Origin: JBDKVA01 sp039679375
GTDB taxonomy: Bacteria > Bacillota > Clostridia > Acetivibrionales > DTU013
NCBI GenBank assembly: GCA_039679375.1
Contig: JBDKVA010000107.1
Span: 1-64,000 of the forward strand
Reading direction: 5' to 3'
Length of the DNA: 64,000 bases
Shown here: piece after piece, positions 1-7,268 of the stretch
How positions within the stretch are numbered: position 1 is the first letter of the stretch
Layout of the letters: every line of letters starts with the position of its first letter
The notes under the pieces: model-generated
Seen by the model: the letters and a program-made list of their open reading frames with translations, nothing else
Told to the model about the DNA's origin: nothing
The model's database searches: none
Position numbers and translations under genes: made by a program

Positions 1-119
1 ATATTATAGCATTTGCTTCTGCTGTCGCAATAAATACAGCCATGCGTGCAGCCTCTGTATAAGTTCATCCCGTTCGTCGAAGACAGAATCGATTTTACCT
101 CTTTATAGTGCATTTTCAT
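1..119 (-). CDS. Radical SAM protein, SPL-like family (N-terminal part, cut by window edge)
   Basis: Reading the complement from the ATG at 119 gives an open frame to the window edge starting MKMHYKEVKSILSS and containing YRGCTHGCIYCDSRS. The CX3CX2C spacing is the radical SAM iron-sulfur motif, and the 'LYRGC.HGCIYCDSR' form is typical of SPL-like radical SAM proteins. An AGAAAGG sequence lies upstream of the ATG, and the start overlaps the end of the WYL regulator gene by 17 bases, suggesting translational coupling in one operon. An alternative start is the ATG at 113. Only about 39 residues are visible, so the substrate is unknown. Confidence 0.75.
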   Translation of the reverse strand, partial: MKMHYKEVKSILSSTNGMNLYRGCTHGCIYCDSRSKCYN

Positions 120-1023
120 AAAATCTAAGTGCCTTTCTCATCCTATCTGAAATAATCTCCTTTATGTGATCCGGTTCAAGCACTTCAACATAGCAGCCAA
201 AAGACATGATATAACCATACACCCACTCATCTTCAGGAAATGTAATCGTTACATTACAGGTACCGTCGGCATTTCTGACGATCAACCCGTCATCAAAATC
301 ATCATAAAGCCTGTGCAAAACCTCCCGGTAGAATTTAAGCCTCAGATTTACGAGCTTTTTCGGTTTCTCTTCGCCAGATTCTCTCTTGTCATAGTCTTCA
401 GGCTTTTTTCTTTCAAAGGAATTGCCCGTTATAACAACATTTTTCATCCTTGAGATACGAAAGGTGCGAAAGTCCTCCCTCGTCCGGCAATAACCCCATA
501 AATACCACGCCTGGCCTTTGAATATCAGCCGCATAGGTTCCATAAGCCTAAGGCTTCTGCCTCCGTCGGCGTTTACATAATCAAATGATATGATTTTTCG
601 CTCAAGTATAGCTTTTTTTATATCTATAAACTTGTTATATTCATTCGGTCTGCTTCCCCACGGAGAAAAATCAATGTATACCCAATCTGCAGTGTCCGCA
701 TTTTTAAACAATGCTCCTATTTTGTCAAGAATCGAATCAATCTCGGGATACTTCGCTGCCTGCAAGGTTTTAAGCGCAAACATCAGGCTCTCGCTTTCGC
801 GTTCCGATATAATGGCCTTATTTAGGGAATAGCTCTCCAGAAGAGAAATACCGCCCCCGTTGCCTTTATTTGTAAAAACAGGCACACCGGCACTCGACAG
901 AACATCGATATCTCTGTATATCGTTCTCGTTGAAACATTGAACCGCTCCGCAAGCTCCTTTGCAGTCGTGGCTCCCTTATTCAACAAAATGATGGTTATT
1001 TCCAGCAAACGGTTTATCTTCAT
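103..1023 (-). CDS. WYL-domain HTH transcriptional regulator (YafY/DeoR-like)
   Basis: The 306-residue protein begins with a winged helix-turn-helix (residues 1-60, with KELAERFNVSTRTIYRDIDVL, split here as KELAERFNVS and TRTIYRDIDVL), followed by a linker and a WYL domain (about 140-215, with the 'GQAWYLWGYCR' signature) and a C-terminal WCX-type domain. Proteins of this family are DNA-binding regulators whose WYL domain senses a ligand, often a nucleic acid. It is transcribed ahead of, and overlaps, the SPL-like radical SAM gene. A GACAT-ATGTC inverted repeat lies 45 bases upstream of its start and could be its operator. The target is unknown. Confidence 0.85.
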   Translation of the reverse strand: MKINRLLEITIILLNKGATTAKELAERFNVSTRTIYRDIDVLSSAGVPVFTNKGNGGGISLLESYSLNKAIISERESESLMFALKTLQAAKYPEIDSILDKIGALFKNADTADWVYIDFSPWGSRPNEYNKFIDIKKAILERKIISFDYVNADGGRSLRLMEPMRLIFKGQAWYLWGYCRTREDFRTFRISRMKNVVITGNSFERKKPEDYDKRESGEEKPKKLVNLRLKFYREVLHRLYDDFDDGLIVRNADGTCNVTITFPEDEWVYGYIMSFGCYVEVLEPDHIKEIISDRMRKALRFYENAL

Positions 1024-1067
1024 ACCGGCATCACATTCCCTTCAAAGTAATTATACGCCATATATAG

Positions 1068-1081
1068 GACATGTGTATGTC
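1068..1081. promoter_or_regulatory. Inverted repeat upstream of WYL regulator
   Basis: GACAT-GTGT-ATGTC is a 5-bp inverted repeat with a 4-base spacer. It sits upstream of the WYL gene start and of a TATAAT (1055-1050 on the minus strand), a position suitable for autoregulation. The operator role is inference. Confidence 0.35.
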
Positions 1082-1111
1082 ATATTTGAAAAATAATACG
1101 GTTATTCCTTC

Positions 1112-1140
1112 TGGACATTTTGGACATAATGACCTATAAT
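1112..1140 (+). promoter_or_regulatory. Sigma-A promoter of the antitoxin/toxin pair with TGGACAT repeats
   Basis: TGGACA (1112-1117) and a perfect TATAAT (1135-1140) are separated by 17 bases. TGGACAT occurs twice, at 1112 and 1121, across the -35/spacer region, a possible antitoxin binding site. The antitoxin ATG follows 23 bases after the -10 box. Confidence 0.6.
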
Positions 1141-1163
1141 AAATTGTGAAAGGAATGATTTTT

Positions 1164-1637
1164 ATGGGTATAATAAGAGAAAAGTCCATAAGCGACACGA
1201 AACAGCATTTACCTTCGATTATCCGTGAAGCTGCCTCAGGTTATGAGGTTATTACCAGAAACTATAAGAGTTCAAATGAAGGTTCGGTTTCAATCATATC
1301 AACCGATATATTCGAAGAAATTCTGGATGAAAATTATAAGTATCACCCTTTGATAGAAGAGGATAAGGAACTTGGCGGATTTACCATATCATTGAATGAA
1401 CTGCTCATCCATGGCGAAGGAAAAACACTCCGGGATGCTATGAAGGACCTGGCCGAAAATGTATTGGATTATACTGATGATTATTTAAAGAGGGTGGATT
1501 TTTACAGGCAGATCGAAAACAGGAAAAGCCACTACCCATACCTGCGCAGACTTGCGAAGTGCGCCGGCATCCGGGAAATCATGGAGGTAATAGCCGAATG
1601 CCATATAGATTTACAACAGGCGATATCAAATCAATAG
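1164..1637 (+). CDS. Putative antitoxin with Phd-like N-terminus and HicB-like C-terminus
   Basis: 157 residues from ATG 1164, chosen because GAAAGGA lies 9 bases upstream; in-frame GTG 1146 and ATG 1155 are alternatives. Residues 1-45 (SISDTKQHLPSIIREA...) resemble the Phd/YefM fold that binds DNA and the partner toxin. The middle (GGFTISLNELLIHGEG, then TLRDAMKDLAENV) resembles the HicB partner fold. The gene has its own promoter and overlaps the small downstream gene by 40 bases, the usual coupled arrangement of type II toxin-antitoxin operons. The assignment rests on context and weak resemblance, not on a decisive motif. Confidence 0.5.
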   Translation: MGIIREKSISDTKQHLPSIIREAASGYEVITRNYKSSNEGSVSIISTDIFEEILDENYKYHPLIEEDKELGGFTISLNELLIHGEGKTLRDAMKDLAENVLDYTDDYLKRVDFYRQIENRKSHYPYLRRLAKCAGIREIMEVIAECHIDLQQAISNQ

Positions 1638-1843
1638 CCATGAGGCTGGGATTACGGCAAATCAACAGCAAGAAATGGAATGGTATGGACACAAACGGCA
1701 ATTTTCTGCAAACCTATATACACGACCATGGCGACGGAGTCGAGGTGCTTGTAGGAACAGCCAGACAACATGCTCTGCAAATGGGATTTACCGATCTTGA
1801 GGACATGTATGATTTTTTGCAGAACAGGAAGAGGCGGAGGTAA
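1598..1843 (+). CDS. Small putative toxin, HicA-like
   Basis: 81 residues from ATG 1598, which has GGAGG 10 bases upstream inside the antitoxin gene; a GTG at 1559 would add 13 residues without a good site. The sequence MPYRFTTGDIKSIAMRLGL followed by GTARQHALQMGF and a short acidic C-terminal helix is reminiscent of HicA-type dsRNA-binding mRNA interferases ('H.....GTlr.il...G'). The usual Gly-Ser-His active-site histidine of HicA is not evident, so it may be a diverged or non-catalytic member. Its overlap with the antitoxin gene is the best evidence for its role. Confidence 0.45.
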   Translation: MPYRFTTGDIKSIAMRLGLRQINSKKWNGMDTNGNFLQTYIHDHGDGVEVLVGTARQHALQMGFTDLEDMYDFLQNRKRRR

Positions 1844-1844
1844 A

Positions 1845-2288
1845 TCATCCCGCCTTTGGCGCCATTTTTACCGATATGATATTTTTATAGTCCTCCACTC
1901 CGGATGCATCACTGATTCTGAACATCATCCATTTGCCAAGTTTCATATAGTCTCCGGCCTGCCTGTATAGCTCGGCAATTTCATGGCTGAGTTTGGGAAG
2001 AACAGCGTCCATAAAGGGAGCTAACCTGTAGCTGATAACAATTAAAACCGAGAATGAATTTTCCTCGGGATATAATGTACCGAATGACTCCCTGCCTTTC
2101 TGAAATTTCACATTCCAGCCCGGTTTACCGGAACAGCCGCTGTAGGATAACTTAGGCTGTGCATTGTAGGCAGATTCCATATAATTCATAAGCTGCCGCC
2201 ACAATACTCTGGCTTCGCCTCCGATATACTCTTCAATATCATTCATAGCCGGTTTTTGTTCTTTCGGAAAAATTTCATGCCATTCCAT
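1845..2288 (-). CDS. DUF3788-like protein
   Basis: 147 residues, AGGTG seven bases before the ATG. The pattern LWRQLMNYME, then KPGWNVKFQKG, an LYPEENSF strand and a C-terminal EDYKNIISVKM strand matches the DUF3788 family as I recall it, small single-domain proteins of unknown function common in Clostridia and Bacteroides. No signal peptide or membrane segment. It converges tail-to-tail with the toxin-like gene (stop codons one base apart), so no separate terminator fits between them. Confidence 0.55.
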   Translation of the reverse strand: MEWHEIFPKEQKPAMNDIEEYIGGEARVLWRQLMNYMESAYNAQPKLSYSGCSGKPGWNVKFQKGRESFGTLYPEENSFSVLIVISYRLAPFMDAVLPKLSHEIAELYRQAGDYMKLGKWMMFRISDASGVEDYKNIISVKMAPKAG

Positions 2289-2380
2289 TTATAAACACCT
2301 CGTATCCTATATTTACATACATTTGAGATTGCAGTTCATAATCACCCAACATCATAATCAAATTTCAAATAAGCATTGGG

Positions 2381-2845
2381 TCAGCCAATCTCCTCCACCG
2401 GAATCCATATCTCTACGATTGAGGTAGGGTCGCTTTCGCCTTTATACCTCTCATCATATACCAGAACAGAAAAGGATTTGCCATTCGAATCTTTCTGCCT
2501 GTATTTACCGGCATTTGTTTTGAGCCACTCATCCATAGCATTGTTACGGCTTTCATATCCCTGAGCCGGAAATACGTTAAAAACCGCATACTTGGAAGGC
2601 AGTAACGTATAAACATCATACCCATCCGGAATTTCACCATCACTGACACTCACACCTACATGGCATTCGCATATCCCATCATCTGAATAGATACGGATTT
2701 CATACCCGTTGTCACTCATTTTGTTGCACAGCGGCTGCTTCTTATCAATCTGTGTAAACCTGTCCCAAAGCCTGCAGGTTTCATTTCCATTTCCGGATAT
2801 TCCTGCAATAAAGATCATGGCTTTCCAGATTATATCCGGTTGCAT
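2381..2845 (-). CDS. GyrI-like / AraC effector-binding domain protein
   Basis: 154 residues forming a single GyrI-like (SHS2) ligand-binding domain: an opening helix with LWDRFTQIDK, a CECHVGVSVSDG strand, YTLLPSKYAVFNVFPAQG, and the C-terminal IVEIWIPVEEIG strand typical of the family. Such domains bind small hydrophobic or cationic ligands, either as sensor parts of MerR/AraC regulators or alone. No DNA-binding domain is attached, so it is a stand-alone binding or hydrolase-type protein. GGGAG precedes the start. Confidence 0.7.
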   Translation of the reverse strand: MQPDIIWKAMIFIAGISGNGNETCRLWDRFTQIDKKQPLCNKMSDNGYEIRIYSDDGICECHVGVSVSDGEIPDGYDVYTLLPSKYAVFNVFPAQGYESRNNAMDEWLKTNAGKYRQKDSNGKSFSVLVYDERYKGESDPTSIVEIWIPVEEIG

Positions 2846-3162
2846 GAATGCATCACTCCCTCAGCATATTTAAGTTTATTATATAATAAATACCTGACAG
2901 CAGTATGTCATATTAGAAATTAGTTTTCTAAAAATTCAAAATATTTCTTTCATATATACCTGAAAAAACACATTATTCTTATGATAATGGTTACATATTT
3001 TACGTTATGTAAATATATTAGTATTAAGCACAAATTTCGAAAACGCAAAGGTAAATCAGCGTATGCAGATGAATAAAACAGCTATCGGCAATATTGCATG
3101 TACTGCCTGATTGATTTATTTATAAGAATCCGAATACATAGCTCAATTTGGGAGGGAAGCAC
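2846..3162. other. AT-rich intergenic region
   Basis: No coding frame with a start and ribosome binding site and no strong hairpin was seen. It must carry the promoters of the divergent GyrI-like and paaK-like genes; the paaK ribosome site GGGAGGG is at its right end. Confidence 0.5.
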
Positions 3163-4464
3163 ATGGAATACTGGAATCCGGCATACGAGTGTATACCGCG
3201 GAATGAGATGGCTCAGGTTCAAACTGAAAGGCTGGTAAGCACCGTTAAAAGAGTTTATGAAAATGTGCCGATTTATCGGCAGAGGATGATAAAATCGGGT
3301 GTCGAGCCCGGTGATATAAAATCATTGGAGGACTTAAAAGAACTGCCTTTCACAGACAAACAGGATTTACGGGACACATACCCATACGGTATGTTCGCAG
3401 TCCCAATGAGTGACATCGTGAGAATACATGCCTCCTCTGGAACAACCGGAAAGCAGACGGTCGTGGGCTATACCCGCGGCGATTTGGATGCATGGGCTGA
3501 AATCGTGGCAAGATCACTGCACAGTGTTGGTGCAGATAAGAAGTCAATTGTACAGGTAGCCTACGGTTACGGCCTTTTTACCGGCGGGCTCGGACTCCAC
3601 TATGGCGCCGAAAGGGTAGGGGCTTCTGTCATACCTGTTTCCGGCGGCAATACAAAACGCCAATTGCAGATCATGAAGGATTTTGGAACGACTATCCTGG
3701 CATGTACTCCGTCGTATGCGCTTTATCTTGCGGAAGAGTTGGAGGAGGCGGGGATCAAAAGGGATGAATTAAGCCTGAAGGCAGGTATTTTCGGAGCAGA
3801 GCCATGGTCTGAGAACATGAGAAATGAAATCGAAGAGCACCTGGGAATAATGGCGCTGGATATTTACGGCCTCAGTGAGATCATGGGACCCGGCGTATCG
3901 GTGGAGTGCCCGTTCAAGTGCGGTCTGCATGTGCAGGAAGACCATTTCATCCCTGAGATCATAGATCCCGAAACGAAGGAGGTATTGCCCCAGGGGACGA
4001 ACGGAGAGCTTGTTTTTACAACAATAACCAAGGAAGGCTTGCCGCTTATCCGGTACAGGACGCATGACATATCCTCGTTGAATTATGAAAAATGCGAATG
4101 CGGAAGAACGCTTGTCAGAATGAGCAAGGTCACAGGAAGAAGCGACGATATGCTCATCATCAGGGGCGTCAATGTATTCCCGTCGCAGATCGAAAGCGTA
4201 CTGCTTGAAACAGGCGAAACAGCACCTTACTACCTCCTGATCGTAGACAGAGTCGATAATCTTGACACACTTGAGGTTTTGGTCGAAATGACGCAGAACA
4301 TGTTTTCCGATAAGGTTAAAAAAATAGAAGATCTTGAGTGTAAAATAAGGAGGGAAATTGAAAGCGTATTGGGAATAGCAGCAACAGTCCGGCTTGTAGA
4401 GCCTAAAACGATCGAGAGAAGCGAAGGCAAGGCAAAAAGGGTCATCGACAGGAGAAAAATTTAA
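3163..4464 (+). CDS. Phenylacetate--CoA ligase (PaaK family)
   Basis: 433 residues. The ATG at 3163 is preferred over 3148 because GGGAGGG ends six bases before it. The adenylate-forming core shows the P-loop SSGTTGK (about residues 91-97), DIYGLSE and the C-terminal lid with a metal-like cysteine cluster region KCECGRTL and RSDDMLIIRGVNVFPSQIE. The enzyme makes aryl-CoA thioesters from ATP, CoA and phenylacetate or related aryl acids. In Clostridia such genes often belong to aromatic amino acid fermentation or indolepyruvate metabolism; no iorAB partner is visible here. A dispersed GCGACCATCGGTCG repeat follows the stop. Confidence 0.88.
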   Translation: MEYWNPAYECIPRNEMAQVQTERLVSTVKRVYENVPIYRQRMIKSGVEPGDIKSLEDLKELPFTDKQDLRDTYPYGMFAVPMSDIVRIHASSGTTGKQTVVGYTRGDLDAWAEIVARSLHSVGADKKSIVQVAYGYGLFTGGLGLHYGAERVGASVIPVSGGNTKRQLQIMKDFGTTILACTPSYALYLAEELEEAGIKRDELSLKAGIFGAEPWSENMRNEIEEHLGIMALDIYGLSEIMGPGVSVECPFKCGLHVQEDHFIPEIIDPETKEVLPQGTNGELVFTTITKEGLPLIRYRTHDISSLNYEKCECGRTLVRMSKVTGRSDDMLIIRGVNVFPSQIESVLLETGETAPYYLLIVDRVDNLDTLEVLVEMTQNMFSDKVKKIEDLECKIRREIESVLGIAATVRLVEPKTIERSEGKAKRVIDRRKI

Positions 4465-4467
4465 AGT

Positions 4468-4513
4468 GCGACCATCGGTCGTTCACATCTGTAGGGGCGA
4501 CCATCGGTCGCCC
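4468..4513. repeat. Two copies of a GACCATCGGTC palindromic repeat
   Basis: GCGACCATCGGTCG occurs at 4468-4481 and again at 4497-4510. The second is a perfect hairpin GGGCGACC-ATC-GGTCGCCC (4495-4513). It lies directly between the convergent paaK-like and SLH/BsuPI genes, so it may double as a terminator, but there is no T-run. The sequence looks like a dispersed intergenic repeat. Confidence 0.6.
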
Positions 4514-4536
4514 TCCCGATGTGCATATGGATTTGA

Positions 4537-5532
4537 TCAATTTGAAGCCGTACCGAGTGTAAAGTCTATAACTTTTGTCAACTGGCTTTCATCATATTTT
4601 TCATCATTCTCTTCCGATATGACCATGATCTCAATTTCGGCTTTATATTTTCCTGACGTCAGCTTGTTTCCGTCTTTATCGGTCAGATCCCATATATCCT
4701 GCCATTTCAAGGCTTCGCCGGGTTTGATACTCTTTAATACGAGAGCCATTGTAAAGAATTTTCCGTCCGAGTATTTATAAACTTCTTTGCCGTTATTATC
4801 AGTTATGGTCAGTTCGAATTGTTGTCCTGAGCCGAATTTTATCTCCTTTGTCTTCTCAAAGTGGCTCATCAGTTCAAAATCAAATACCGCCTTCCCATCC
4901 TTTAATTCACAGGTCCCCCTGGTTTCAAATCTTCCTATAGCTATTGAATGATCTGCAGGCTTGGATTCATCAGCAATAGCTTGCTCTGTATTGCTGATCA
5001 GGGCAGCCAATTCACCATAGGTTACAACAGGTTTTGGATTGAATATTCTTGAACCTATACCCTGCGCAATTTTTTTCATATAAGCTACGGTTACACCGTG
5101 ATTATATTTTGCGCTTATTTTATCAGTATCTTCATAAATGATCATTTTAATGACTGCAATATGATCCAGATCATTACCCGTTTTTTCCGCCCATAATCTT
5201 GCACACTCGTTAACAACAGCTTCCCTTGACAGTGAATCCGGCGCATTATCGTATTTTTCATCTATTATGAGCTTGACAAGGCTTTGAAAGTCTTCAAGTT
5301 CAATCGGTGAATCCGGACCCTTCCCTTTGAATACGAAATCAACATCATGGTTTTTTGACAATTGTTCTATGTATATTTCTGACCAATGCTTCAATTTGTC
5401 GGCAACAGGAACAACCATTTCATTATCTGCTGCAACCGGCTGTATATTTGAAGCGTTTACAAACGCCGGAATCGCCAGGGTCACACATAAAGCACCCGCA
5501 ACTATTGTATTCCTAAACAAATTCTTAATCAT
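4537..5532 (-). CDS. Secreted protein with SLH-like repeats and a BsuPI-type domain
   Basis: 331 residues from ATG 5532; an upstream ATG at 5553 is rejected because the GGAGG lies between them. MIKNLFRNTIVAGALCVTL... is a clear signal peptide with cleavage near FVNA. The N-terminal half shows degenerate S-layer homology features (HWSEIYIEQL, VFKGKGPDSPIELEDF, GIGSRIFNPKPVVTYGELAALI). The C-terminal ~115 residues (FDFELMSHFEKTKEIKFGSG, FELTITDNNGKEVYKYSDG, LKWQDIWDL) match the BsuPI intracellular proteinase inhibitor fold. It probably sits on the cell wall; its target is unknown. Confidence 0.7.
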   Translation of the reverse strand: MIKNLFRNTIVAGALCVTLAIPAFVNASNIQPVAADNEMVVPVADKLKHWSEIYIEQLSKNHDVDFVFKGKGPDSPIELEDFQSLVKLIIDEKYDNAPDSLSREAVVNECARLWAEKTGNDLDHIAVIKMIIYEDTDKISAKYNHGVTVAYMKKIAQGIGSRIFNPKPVVTYGELAALISNTEQAIADESKPADHSIAIGRFETRGTCELKDGKAVFDFELMSHFEKTKEIKFGSGQQFELTITDNNGKEVYKYSDGKFFTMALVLKSIKPGEALKWQDIWDLTDKDGNKLTSGKYKAEIEIMVISEENDEKYDESQLTKVIDFTLGTASN

Positions 5533-5643
5533 AAATCCAATACCTCCGTTCATTTTTTTGTCTCTATGATATTAGACGTATGATCATATAAATACGTTTC
5601 CATTTTGGCGCAAGATCAGAAAATTATTAAAAATTCAATTCAA

Positions 5644-6885
5644 CTAGACCTTTACGATCGGCCTTCCCGCCTCAAGCAACACTTTGCTTCGAAACATTGC
5701 AAAGCTCTGTACGAGCATGAGCAGGCCGGTTCCAATCAGTAAATACTCTATTTTGATAAAGTCGGCGACCGGTCCGTATACGAGCATTGCCAACGGCATC
5801 AGGGAACTTGAGATCATGTTCAGGACCCCGAATACCCTGCCTAGAAAATCCTGTTCAACCTTCTGCTGCAGCAAGACAGTGAACGGCGTATTAAATATCG
5901 GCATAACAAGCCCGACCAAGCTCATAAAGAAAAGGTAAATCCAGAATACTTGGATTATTCCGAGCGCAAAGGTGCAAACGGCAATGACTAAGTTAGACAG
6001 CACCATAGAATACAGTTTGTTTTTAAAACCACCCCAGGATGCCATAATGATGCCGCCCACCATCATTCCAACGGAAAAAGAGACTTCAGTAGCCGTAAGG
6101 CGCCAGACATCCTCTCCAAAGCTGCGCGATACCTGCAAAGGCGTTAAAAATGCCAGCGGGGCAACTAAAACAAAGTACACCGCACAAAAGAAAAATATTG
6201 TCTTGAGAAATCCATGATTACGGATATATCCAATCCCTTCACGCATATCATCAAAATAATTGACCTTTTGTTTTTCCAGAGCCTTTGCATGGACAGGCAC
6301 ATGTAAAAACAAAAGCAGTATTGAAACTGCTATTGCAGCTGTTATGACATCAATGAAAAATACCGTTTCGATATCGGCCATTGTCAGCAGAACGCCGCTA
6401 AGCATCGGCGATACCAGCATGATCAATGATTGGATGCTGCTGCTTGTTGCATTCACCCTGGTCAACTTGTCTTCCGGTACGATCTGCGGCAAAATGGCTC
6501 CTATTGCCGGAGACTGCACCCCCGAACCGGCCGCACGTATGGCTGATACAACAAAGAGAAGCCATATCGACTCATAACCCATAAAAAACAGTATGGCTAA
6601 AACAAGCGTCGCTACTGCGATCAAAGAATCCGACAGTATAATGAGCATCTTCCGGTTGTACCGGTCAGCCCATACGCCTGCAAACGGCGAAAGGAAAAAA
6701 GTGGGCAGAAAGCCGCATATAATAGCGATGCTCATCATAATACCGGATTGTGTTTTCAGTGTGATATACCAGGTAATTGCATATTGTACCAGCATTGAGC
6801 CAAAAAGAGATATCGCCTGGCTTGTTAAGAAAAGTATGATTTTCTTTTTCCAATTAGTATTCGTATCCAAAATATTTACTCCCAT
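5644..6885 (-). CDS. MFS transporter (efflux type)
   Basis: About 413 residues with 12 predicted membrane segments beginning at IILFLTSQAISLFGSMLVQ. The loop GVWADRYNRKMLIILSD (after segment 2) is the MFS motif A of the drug/macrolide efflux branch. It probably exports a toxic small molecule by proton antiport. The start is uncertain: ATG 6885 has a weak site, while a GGGAG lies a good distance before an in-frame TTG at 6870, giving a protein five residues shorter. It is followed upstream by a 95-bp dispersed repeat. Confidence 0.85.
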   Translation of the reverse strand: MGVNILDTNTNWKKKIILFLTSQAISLFGSMLVQYAITWYITLKTQSGIMMSIAIICGFLPTFFLSPFAGVWADRYNRKMLIILSDSLIAVATLVLAILFFMGYESIWLLFVVSAIRAAGSGVQSPAIGAILPQIVPEDKLTRVNATSSSIQSLIMLVSPMLSGVLLTMADIETVFFIDVITAAIAVSILLLFLHVPVHAKALEKQKVNYFDDMREGIGYIRNHGFLKTIFFFCAVYFVLVAPLAFLTPLQVSRSFGEDVWRLTATEVSFSVGMMVGGIIMASWGGFKNKLYSMVLSNLVIAVCTFALGIIQVFWIYLFFMSLVGLVMPIFNTPFTVLLQQKVEQDFLGRVFGVLNMISSSLMPLAMLVYGPVADFIKIEYLLIGTGLLMLVQSFAMFRSKVLLEAGRPIVKV

Positions 6886-6969
6886 CTGCTCATTAGTTCT
6901 TTAAGCTGCCATACAGGATGATTCCTTCTGTGTTCATCTATTATATACGATTCCGATTTTGCTTTCCAT

Positions 6970-7064
6970 ATTAAATGAACTAATTTTCTTTACGAATGGC
7001 TGCGCAAACAGCAGTGATTCTATAATGTTTACGCAGACAGGCGTTTAGAAAATTTTATTCAGTT
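6970..7064. repeat. 95-bp dispersed element with inverted ends, copy A
   Basis: This copy is nearly identical to 11592-11686 (same length, only a handful of substitutions). The ends are inverted: ATTAAATGAACTAATTTTCT begins the element and AGAAAATTTTATTCAGTT ends it. An inner inverted pair CGCAAAC/GTTTaCG is also present. Element or structured RNA; it lies between the divergent MFS and diguanylate cyclase genes, 85 bp upstream of the MFS start. Confidence 0.8.
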
Positions 7065-7150
7065 AATATACTAGAAAAAATTTTAAGATAGGTATATGTG
7101 GTATTGTAATAAACAGAAGAAATAGGATGATTTTTCCCACGATTTTTAGT

Positions 7151-7169
7151 ATAATATAACTTATATTAT
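7151..7169. promoter_or_regulatory. Perfect 9-bp inverted repeat upstream of the diguanylate cyclase
   Basis: ATAATATAA-C-TTATATTAT is a perfect palindrome with a one-base centre about 100 bases upstream of the diguanylate cyclase start. It overlaps TATAAT (7150-7155). A repressor site is possible, but AT-richness makes chance occurrence more likely than for a GC-rich palindrome. The remaining intergenic sequence (6886-7268) holds repeat copy A and nothing else recognisable. Confidence 0.35.
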
Positions 7170-7268
7170 GGCCAACTCCACAAAAGCTTCGCAGCAATCC
7201 ACAGCTTTGCACGTGCCTCGGGAATCAACAGGTTGACGATTTCCACCGGCTGCATGATCGGAGGTATT

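Noticed and set aside
7160..7268. Possible c-di-GMP riboswitch before the diguanylate cyclase
   Set aside because: The conserved GEMM-type core sequences were not found; only a palindrome is present.
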